From Pseudomonas gingeri (lineage in GTDB: Bacteria; Pseudomonadota; Gammaproteobacteria; Pseudomonadales; Pseudomonadaceae), in the NCBI RefSeq assembly GCF_013385635.1, contig NZ_JACAPR010000007.1, forward strand, positions 217,427-281,426: a DNA stretch of 64,000 nt, in the 5' to 3' direction. The position numbers and the translations under genes are program-made. Numbering within the stretch: the first letter of the stretch is position 1; the number at the start of each line of letters is the position of its first letter. Shown in pieces: positions 57,975 through 64,000 of the stretch. The notes under the pieces were generated by a model. It was not told the origin of the DNA and ran no database searches. It saw nothing but the letters and a program-made list of their open reading frames with translations.

Positions 57975-58395
57975 AAGGCCCATGGCAGTCTCCGTGACTT
58001 CTGCGCCGGAGGATTTTCCTGCGAGCGCCCTGGAGCAGCACCTGAATCAGTCGGCCGATGCCGCGCTGCCGCCCGATCCCGGTTTTGAAGCTTTTTATCA
58101 GCGCCTGGCGGCGTTGTTCGGGGCGGGTGAAAAAGAGCTCCTGCGGTTTATCGGCAGCTATCGCAGCAGTGACGAGGGGCCGCTGGACTACCGTACGGTC
58201 AGCGCGCAGATGAAGGTCGTCGGCCAGGCCTTGTCGCGTTTGAAGGACGAGGGGCTGGAAGGTTCCGCGGCGGACAAGGAACTGCGTGGGGTCATGGCAC
58301 GGCTGTTCGGCACCAGCCTGTTCATCAGCCAGTACCTGCAGGAAATTTTCAACCCGGTGCTGGATGAGGACAGTCGGGAAAAGGCCGATTGGTAA
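57964..58395 (+). CDS. last gene of T3SS island, OrgC-position protein
   Basis: A 143-residue protein overlapping sctL by 11 bases, with AAGGAGA before the ATG at 57964. No known domain is evident; it is mainly helical and acidic, ending [17 protein letters not shown]. In Salmonella the gene after orgB is orgC (150 residues), which promotes needle polymerisation, so a similar role is possible by place and size only. The pyrD promoter follows directly. Confidence 0.65.
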   Translation: MHIERPMAVSVTSAPEDFPASALEQHLNQSADAALPPDPGFEAFYQRLAALFGAGEKELLRFIGSYRSSDEGPLDYRTVSAQMKVVGQALSRLKDEGLEGSAADKELRGVMARLFGTSLFISQYLQEIFNPVLDEDSREKADW

Positions 58396-58421
58396 ACTCG
58401 CTTGTCGGGTGGCGCCCCGGC

Positions 58422-58427
58422 TATAAT
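58422..58427 (+). promoter_or_regulatory. -10 box of pyrD promoter
   Basis: TATAAT stands 40 bases before the pyrD ATG and only 26 bases after the last island gene. A good -35 is not found at ideal distance (TTGTCG at 58402 gives a 14-base spacer). Confidence 0.55.
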
Positions 58428-58466
58428 CGCCCATTCAATTCGCCGCCATCCGAGTCAAGCCCGCCC

Positions 58467-59489
58467 ATGTATAACCTGGCCCGCCAGCTGTTGTTCAAAC
58501 TTTCCCCGGAAACCTCCCACGATTTGTCCCTGGACCTGATCGGTGCGGGCGGCCGCCTGGGGCTCAACGGCCTGTTGTGCAAGGCACCGGCGTCGAGTCC
58601 GGTGAACGTCATGGGGCTGGACTTTCCCAATCCGGTGGGCCTGGCCGCGGGCCTGGACAAGAATGGCGCGGCCATCGACGGTTTCTCCCAACTGGGCTTC
58701 GGTTTTGTCGAGATCGGTACGGTGACGCCACGGCCGCAGCCGGGCAATCCGAAACCACGGATCTTCCGCCTGCCCGAGGCCGAGGCGATCATCAACCGCA
58801 TGGGCTTCAACAACCTGGGTGTGGATAACCTGATTTCCCGGGTGCGCGCCGCTCGCTACAACGGCATCCTCGGGATCAATATCGGCAAGAACTTCGATAC
58901 CCCGGTGGAGCGTGCCGTCGACGATTACCTGATCTGCCTGGACAAGGTCTACGCCCACGCCAGCTATATCACGGTCAACGTCAGCTCGCCGAACACCCCG
59001 GGTCTGCGCAGCCTGCAGTTCGGCGACTCGCTCAAGCAGTTGCTCGAAGCCTTGAGCCGGCGCCAGGCGGAACTGGCTGGGCAGCATGGCAAGCGCGTGC
59101 CCCTGGCGATCAAGATCGCCCCGGACATGACCGATGAAGAGACCGTGCTGGTGGCCCAGGCCCTGGTGGAGTCGGGAATGGATGCGGTGATCGCCACCAA
59201 CACCACCCTCAGCCGTGTCGGTGTCGAAGGCCTTGCCCATGGCGACGAAGCCGGCGGCCTGTCCGGTGCCCCGGTGCGCGAGAAGAGCACCCACACGGTC
59301 AAGGTGCTGGCGGCCGAGCTGGCTGGGCGCTTGCCGATCATCGCCGCAGGCGGGATCACCGAGGGCGAGCATGCGGCCGAGAAGATCGCGGCCGGCGCGA
59401 GCCTGGTGCAGTTGTATTCGGGCTTTATCTACAAGGGACCGACGCTGATTCGCCAGTCGGTGGATGCCATCGCCGCTTTGCGCCGCTGA
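58467..59489 (+). CDS. pyrD: PyrD, class 2 dihydroorotate dehydrogenase
   Basis: A 340-residue quinone-dependent enzyme of pyrimidine synthesis, attached to the inner membrane through its N-terminal helices ([15 protein letters not shown]). [10 protein letters not shown] (about 62-71) binds FMN, and [14 protein letters not shown] (about 172-185) contains the catalytic Ser of class 2. The ATG at 58467 is chosen over an upstream frame that enters the promoter. It closes the core side of the T3SS island. Confidence 0.96.
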   Translation: MYNLARQLLFKLSPETSHDLSLDLIGAGGRLGLNGLLCKAPASSPVNVMGLDFPNPVGLAAGLDKNGAAIDGFSQLGFGFVEIGTVTPRPQPGNPKPRIFRLPEAEAIINRMGFNNLGVDNLISRVRAARYNGILGINIGKNFDTPVERAVDDYLICLDKVYAHASYITVNVSSPNTPGLRSLQFGDSLKQLLEALSRRQAELAGQHGKRVPLAIKIAPDMTDEETVLVAQALVESGMDAVIATNTTLSRVGVEGLAHGDEAGGLSGAPVREKSTHTVKVLAAELAGRLPIIAAGGITEGEHAAEKIAAGASLVQLYSGFIYKGPTLIRQSVDAIAALRR

Positions 59490-59516
59490 ATTCTGCGTAT
59501 CAAAAAGGCGGCGCAT

Positions 59517-59541
59517 TAAAAAGGGCTCCTCTGGGGAGCCC
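59517..59541 (-). terminator. intrinsic terminator of rmf
   Basis: On the minus strand GGGCTCC-CCA-GAGGAGCCC followed by T5 ends the rmf transcript, 94 bases after its stop. Confidence 0.85.
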
Positions 59542-59634
59542 CTGGGCCGAAGCCCGCCGCCCGGATGGGGCGTGCGTGGTTAAGTCGTTGCTATCGCAGT
59601 GATGCTCAGATTGTGGTGTCGGAATGTGCCCTGA

Positions 59635-59850
59635 TCAGCCGACAGCGTGAAGTTCGTTGAGTCTGTGGATTCCCGCAGTGCCGGTCATACCGTCCCAGTT
59701 GTCGCCGCGTCCTTCTCGCCAGCCGTTGATCCAGGCTTGGCGTACCGACGGTAGAGTAAAGGGGCAAAGCTCACGGGATTTGCCATGAACGCCGTATTGA
59801 TATCCGCGTAAAAATGCTCTTTCCAACGGATCACGCTTAAGTCTTCTCAT
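59635..59850 (-). CDS. rmf: Rmf, ribosome modulation factor
   Basis: A 71-residue basic protein that dimerises 70S ribosomes to 100S in stationary phase. It has the family pattern MRRLKRDPLERAFLRGYQ, then ELCPFTLPSVRQAWINGW. It is transcribed against pyrD, toward it. A long gene-free leader lies upstream. A conserved rmf RNA motif in front of rmf is known in Pseudomonas. Confidence 0.95.
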   Translation of the reverse strand: MRRLKRDPLERAFLRGYQYGVHGKSRELCPFTLPSVRQAWINGWREGRGDNWDGMTGTAGIHRLNELHAVG

Positions 59851-59993
59851 AGGGTGTTGCCCTCACTGGTTGACTGTTATATGTCCCGTCGACCTCTTGT
59901 CGAGGCCGGGCAGAATGCATCTGCATGTGCTCGCTGCCGGCGTGGCGAGCTCCGCATCGGATGAAACTGCCTGCGCGTCGATCATGCTGCGTT

Positions 59994-60052
59994 AAAAACA
60001 GGTTCGGAATGCTCATTTAGCGGGCTAAACTCCGCTTCCCCACCTGTTTTTT
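59994..60052. repeat. 59-base inverted repeat upstream of rmf
   Basis: AAAAACAGGT pairs with ACCTGTTTTT, then GGAA with TTCC, GC with GC, and TTTAG with CTAAA around a CGGG loop. Flanking A and T runs make it terminator-like on both strands. It may be part of the rmf leader RNA. Confidence 0.75.
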
Positions 60053-60297
60053 CCTTGCCTGATCGCCGCTCGGCGAGTTTCACCAGAAGCGGGGATGTTG
60101 ACGCCATTGCGACGTCAACCTGTGTTGAGTTCTAACCAATGCGCAGGGGCGTGTGAATGATCGTTTTGTCATAAGGACGTAACGATATGGGTGTTAAGGC
60201 CATAAGATAGCTCGGCCGTTTGCGCGGTTATCCGGAGAAAATCCAGCTATCATCAGCCCTTGCATGAATGATGCGTTTAATTCTCTGTTGAAAATAC

Positions 60298-60508
60298 TGA
60301 CCCTTCGTACTCAGGTATTATTCGACGAAGGGTCACGATGTGACTTTTTGTTACGGAAAGAATGAACTGTCCCGGCGTCCAAGTTCTTTTGTCCCCCGAT
60401 TTCAGGGGGCAAAAGCATCTGCCGGGATGGAACGGCGCAATGGTGCGCCACACGAGCACTCTTCAAGAAAAGTGCTCGATCGAAACCGAGCGGGCGATGC
60501 GTCGCCCG
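60298..60508 (+). promoter_or_regulatory. hairpin-rich leader before rlmL
   Basis: Five consecutive inverted repeats: TGACCCTTCGT/ACGAAGGGTCA (60298-60335), TTTTGTCCCCC/GGGGGCAAAA (60387-60414), GGCGCA/TGCGCC (60434-60449), CGAGCACT/AGTGCTCG (60453-60478) and CGGGCGA/TCGCCCG (60491-60508). They could be a structured 5' leader or a small RNA. Confidence 0.6.
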
Positions 60509-60539
60509 TTCATTGACTGCTCAAGGCCCTGGAATTCCC

Positions 60540-62807
60540 ATGTCGGATCGTTACGAACTCTTCCTCACTTGTCCCAAAGGCCTCGAAGGCCTGCTTCTGG
60601 AGGAAGCCGTCGGGCTTGGCCTTGAGGAGGCGCGCGAGCACACCTCGGCCATTCGCGGCGTGGCCGACATGGAGACGGCCTATCGGCTGTGTCTCTGGTC
60701 GCGCCTGGCCAACCGGGTACTGCTGGTGCTCAAGCGTTTCCCGATGAAGGACGCCGAAGACCTCTACCACGGCGTACTGGACATTGAGTGGCAGGACCAT
60801 ATGGTCGCCGACGGCACCCTCGCGGTGGAGTTCAGCGGCCATGGCTCGGGCATCGACAACACCCACTTCGGCGCCTTGAAGGTCAAGGACGCCATCGTCG
60901 ACAAGTTGCGCACCCCGTCGGGCGAACGTCCGTCCATCGACAAGATCAGCCCGGACCTGCGCATTCACCTGCGCCTGGACCGTGGCGAGGCGATCCTTTC
61001 CCTCGACCTGTCCGGCCACAGCCTGCACCAGCGCGGCTATCGCCTGCAGCAGGGCGCGGCACCGCTGAAGGAAAACCTCGCGGCGGCGATCCTGATCCGT
61101 TCCGGCTGGCCGCGTATCGCCGCCGAAGGTGGCGCCCTGGCCGACCCGATGTGCGGCGTGGGTACCTTCCTCGTGGAGGCGGCGATGATCGCCGCCGATA
61201 TCGCGCCGAACCTCAATCGCATCCACTGGGGCTTCGATGCCTGGCTCGGCCATGTGCCGGCCCTGTGGAAAAAGCTCCATGAAGAAGCCACCGCCCGTGC
61301 CGAAGCCGGCCTGGCCAGGCCGCCACTGTGGATTCGTGGTTATGAAGCCGATCCGCGCCTGATCCAGCCGGGCCGCAACAACGTCGAGCGCGCCGGCCTG
61401 AGCGACTGGATCAAGATCTACCAGGGTGAAGTCGGTACCTTCGAACCGCGCCCGGACCAGAACCAGAAAGGCCTGGTGATCTGCAACCCACCGTACGGCG
61501 AGCGCCTCGGTGACGAGGCGAGCCTGCTCTACCTCTACCAGAACCTCGGCGAGCGCCTGCGCCAGGCCTGTCTGAACTGGGAAGCGGCAGTGTTCACCGG
61601 CGCCCCGGACCTGGGCAAGCGCATGGGCATTCGCAGCCACAAGCAGTACTCGTTCTGGAACGGCGCGCTGCCGTGCAAGCTGCTGCTGATCAAGGTCGTC
61701 CCGGACCAGTTCGTCACCGGTGAGCGCCGTACCCCGGAACAGCGCCAGGTCGAACGGGCCCAGGCCGAAGAGCAGGCGCAGATCGCCGCCGAGGCACCGA
61801 AGTTCAACAAGAACGGTAACCCGATCAAGCCTGCGCCGGTACCGGCCCCGGTGGTCGAACAGGCACGCCTGAGCGAAGGCGGGCAGATGTTCGCCAACCG
61901 CCTGCAGAAGAACCTCAAGCAACTGGGCAAATGGGCCAAGCGTGAAGGCGTCGATTGCTATCGTGTCTACGATGCCGACATGCCGGAATATTCCCTGGCC
62001 ATCGATCTGTACCACGACTGGGTACACGTCCAGGAATACGCCGCGCCGAAATCCATCGATCCGGAGAAGGCCCAGGCCCGCCTGTTCGATGCCCTGGCCG
62101 CGATTCCCCAGGCACTCAACGTCGACAAGAGCCGGGTGATCATCAAGCGCCGTGAGCGCCAGAGCGGGACCAAGCAGTACGAACGCCAGAGTGCGCAGGG
62201 CAAGTTCACCGAAGTCAGCGAAGGCGGGGTGAAGCTGCTGGTCAACTTGACCGACTACCTCGATACCGGGCTGTTCCTCGACCACCGGCCGATGCGCATG
62301 CGGATCCAGAAGGAGGCCGCCGGCAAGCGTTTCCTCAATCTGTATTGCTACACCGCGACTGCCAGCGTGCATGCGGCCAAGGGCGGGGCACGGACGACCA
62401 CCAGCGTTGACCTGTCGAAGACCTACCTCGACTGGGCCCGGCGCAACCTGTCGCTGAACGGCTTCTCCGACAAGAACCGCCTGGAGCAGGGCGACGTGAT
62501 GACCTGGCTGGAAGGCTGTCGCGACGAGTTCGACCTGATTTTCATCGATCCGCCGACCTTCTCCAATTCCAAGCGCATGGAGGGCGTGTTCGACGTCCAG
62601 CGTGATCATGTGCAACTGCTCGACCTGGCCATGGCTCGCCTGGCACCCGGCGGCGTGCTGTATTTCTCCAACAACTTCCGCAAGTTCCAGTTGGAAGACA
62701 ACCTGGTGGCACGCTACGCCGTCGAGGAAATCAGCACCCAGACCCTGGACCCGGACTTTGCCCGCAACACCAAGATCCACCGGGCCTGGAAGATCACCGC
62801 CCGCTAA
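60540..62807 (+). CDS. rlmL: RlmL/RlmK bifunctional 23S rRNA methyltransferase
   Basis: A 755-residue fusion enzyme methylating G2445 (N2) and G2069 (N7) of 23S rRNA. An N-terminal THUMP domain (about 45-155) leads to the RlmL methyltransferase with DPMCGVGTFLVEAA (about 203-216) and the NPPYGERL motif (about 319-326). The C-terminal RlmK domain has LNLYCYTATASVHAA (about 600-614) and IDPPTFSNSKRM (about 670-681). The ATG at 60540 gives the family N-terminus MSDRYELFLTCPKGLE. Confidence 0.96.
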   Translation: MSDRYELFLTCPKGLEGLLLEEAVGLGLEEAREHTSAIRGVADMETAYRLCLWSRLANRVLLVLKRFPMKDAEDLYHGVLDIEWQDHMVADGTLAVEFSGHGSGIDNTHFGALKVKDAIVDKLRTPSGERPSIDKISPDLRIHLRLDRGEAILSLDLSGHSLHQRGYRLQQGAAPLKENLAAAILIRSGWPRIAAEGGALADPMCGVGTFLVEAAMIAADIAPNLNRIHWGFDAWLGHVPALWKKLHEEATARAEAGLARPPLWIRGYEADPRLIQPGRNNVERAGLSDWIKIYQGEVGTFEPRPDQNQKGLVICNPPYGERLGDEASLLYLYQNLGERLRQACLNWEAAVFTGAPDLGKRMGIRSHKQYSFWNGALPCKLLLIKVVPDQFVTGERRTPEQRQVERAQAEEQAQIAAEAPKFNKNGNPIKPAPVPAPVVEQARLSEGGQMFANRLQKNLKQLGKWAKREGVDCYRVYDADMPEYSLAIDLYHDWVHVQEYAAPKSIDPEKAQARLFDALAAIPQALNVDKSRVIIKRRERQSGTKQYERQSAQGKFTEVSEGGVKLLVNLTDYLDTGLFLDHRPMRMRIQKEAAGKRFLNLYCYTATASVHAAKGGARTTTSVDLSKTYLDWARRNLSLNGFSDKNRLEQGDVMTWLEGCRDEFDLIFIDPPTFSNSKRMEGVFDVQRDHVQLLDLAMARLAPGGVLYFSNNFRKFQLEDNLVARYAVEEISTQTLDPDFARNTKIHRAWKITAR

Positions 62808-62814
62808 GCCATGA

Positions 62815-62858
62815 GCAAGCCCCAGAGTCTTGATTTTTATAGGCTCGGGGGCTTTTGC
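62815..62858 (+). terminator. intrinsic terminator of rlmL
   Basis: GCAAGCCCC and GGGGGCTTTTGC enclose a 22-base AT-rich loop, just after the rlmL stop, with a short T run. Confidence 0.75.
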
Positions 62859-62941
62859 GCTGGCTAATCTACTGGCGAATAGCTATAACTCAGTCAAAGC
62901 CAATGTGATGTAAAACACGCCGGCGTGATGAGTTGTCGCCT

Positions 62942-64000
62942 ATGTCGTCGCATGCCGTACGCCCCAAGATTCTTGGCTTTATCAGTGAGGATGTCTCTGC
63001 GTGGCTGGTTGCGGTACTGGTCCTGGTGGCGGGGGGATTGCTCACTCTGCTGCTGTCCGTGGCGACACGTGACCTCAATCAGCGTCAGTTGCAGCAGCGT
63101 TTCGAACTGTTGGCCAGTGAACGCTTCAGCCGTATCGAGGAGCGCTTCGACGACCAGGCGCAGCGGCTCGACAGCCTGCGGCGGTTTTTCGTCAATTCCG
63201 ATTCGGTGACTCGCCAGGAGTTCGAAGGTTACGCCAGGCCGTTGCTGCTGCGGACCCAGGCCTATGCCTGGGCGCCGAGGGTCAAGGGCAGCGAGCGCGA
63301 GCCGTTCGAGCAGCAGGCACGGGCCCTGGGCATCAGCGATTTTTCCATTCGTGAACTCAACGCCGAAGGCCACCTGCAACTGGCCGCGGTGCGTGACGAG
63401 TATGTGCCGGTGTTGTACAGCGAGACGCAGAGTGCCCTGGGTTCGCCGCTGGGCTACGACTTGCTGGCACAGCCCTTGCGCCGTTCGACCCTCGAGCGTG
63501 CCCGCGACTCGGGCGCCATGGCGATCTCGCAACCACTGAACCTGGTGGGGGTCGAACCGGCCTATGCCCGCGGTGTGCTGCTGGTGGCGCCGGTCACCCT
63601 GGCTGTGAGTGTCGAGCAGCCCCGGCCGTCGCCCTATGGCTACGTGATGGCGGTGATCAGCATGCGTCAGTTGGTGGCCGACGGCTTGCCGGAACAGAAC
63701 CACGACAACCTGTCGGTGCGCATCCTCGATCTGTCGACGGAGGGCGAGCACGAAGTGCTGTACGAGTCACTCAATCTGCCGGTTGAAAACTCATTGGCGG
63801 CGATTCGCCTGTTGCGCCTGGCCGACCACGACTATCAGGTGGACATCCGGCCCAGCGATGCCTTCATCCAGGCCAATCATTCCTCGGAGGCCAGCCTGGC
63901 TGTGCTCGGCGGACTGCTGAGCGTGTTGCTCAGTGCCCTGCTGTACAACCTCGTCAGCCAGCGCCAGCGTGCCCTCAAGCTGGTGGAGCAGCGCACCTCG
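62942..64000 (+). CDS. CHASE-domain membrane sensor (3' end outside window)
   Basis: An open frame of 353 residues running off the right edge. A membrane helix (about 21-43) is followed by a periplasmic CHASE domain (about 60-280, with RRFFVNSDSVTRQEFEGYA and AYAWAPRV) and a second membrane helix (about 318-340). The visible end QRQRALKLVEQRTS begins a coiled coil, leading to the missing output domain, which is probably a histidine kinase or diguanylate cyclase. The ligand is unknown. The ATG is at 62942 with a poor ribosome site. Confidence 0.82.
   Translation, partial: MSSHAVRPKILGFISEDVSAWLVAVLVLVAGGLLTLLLSVATRDLNQRQLQQRFELLASERFSRIEERFDDQAQRLDSLRRFFVNSDSVTRQEFEGYARPLLLRTQAYAWAPRVKGSEREPFEQQARALGISDFSIRELNAEGHLQLAAVRDEYVPVLYSETQSALGSPLGYDLLAQPLRRSTLERARDSGAMAISQPLNLVGVEPAYARGVLLVAPVTLAVSVEQPRPSPYGYVMAVISMRQLVADGLPEQNHDNLSVRILDLSTEGEHEVLYESLNLPVENSLAAIRLLRLADHDYQVDIRPSDAFIQANHSSEASLAVLGGLLSVLLSALLYNLVSQRQRALKLVEQRTS

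Larger units (their letters stand above)
59851..60539. other. gene-free interval between rmf and rlmL
   Basis: About 690 bases with no credible protein gene; the only open frames are short and without ribosome sites. It holds a large inverted repeat (59994-60052) and a run of five hairpins (60298-60508) described separately. Composition is less GC-rich than the genes. Confidence 0.8.

Noticed and set aside
60277..60459. 60-residue minus-strand frame in the rmf-rlmL interval
   Set aside because: It runs through perfect inverted repeats and has no ribosome site; more likely non-coding structured DNA.
60510..62780. 756-residue minus-strand open frame over rlmL
   Set aside because: Antisense to rlmL, whose methyltransferase motifs are clear on the plus strand.

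Overview
The window is chromosomal DNA of a fluorescent Pseudomonas. The gene orders ppsR/ppsA-estX-rraA-cmaX-crfX-cmpX-sigX-oprF and prpR-prpB-prpC-acnD-prpF-prpD, the GC-rich coding, and the typical Pseudomonas REP palindromes (TGTAGGAGCSGGCTTGCCSGCGA type) all point there. The presence of a complete Salmonella SPI-1-type type III secretion system suggests the P. fluorescens complex, for example the P. corrugata subgroup that includes strain F113, where such a system is known. Strain assignment is inference.

Layout. 1-9.2 kb is core housekeeping: a truncated 5'-nucleotidase, a universal stress protein, cysB and cysH (sulfate assimilation), thrH, pabB, and a compact three-gene minus-strand operon (ATP-grasp ligase, inactive transglutaminase with a 7TM domain, retropepsin-like protease) of unsettled function. 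9.3-18.2 kb is the 2-methylcitrate cycle operon for propionate, led by a GntR regulator with a palindromic operator and with a repeat in each intercistronic gap after prpB. 18.3-29.9 kb holds an EamA exporter and a divergent MocR regulator, ppsR/ppsA, and the conserved envelope block ending in sigX-oprF.

29.9-35.0 kb is a minus-strand nitrate assimilation control region: nasS, nasT, the transporter narK/nasA and a PP2C/kinase fusion. Both nasST and narK are preceded by the same module: a sigma-54 promoter, two hexaloop hairpins matching the ANTAR RNA target, and an intrinsic terminator. This predicts NasT antitermination of both transcripts, including its own.

35.1-58.4 kb is a complete, apparently intact SPI-1/Inv-Mxi-Spa type III secretion island, all on the plus strand: invF, sctC, W, V, invB, sctN, O, P, Q, R, S, T, U, sicA, the translocators sctE/B and tip sctA, iacP, hilA, iagB, sctD, F, I, J, K, L and a final OrgC-position gene. 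Genes are tightly coupled, with many ATGA or TTGA overlaps. No recognisable effector gene lies inside the cluster, although an InvB-type effector chaperone and the IacP carrier protein are kept.

58.4-64 kb returns to core genes: pyrD, rmf (minus strand), a roughly 690-base gene-free region rich in inverted repeats, rlmL, and the first part of a CHASE-domain membrane sensor cut by the window edge. No rRNA, tRNA, CRISPR, prophage or insertion sequence was recognised.
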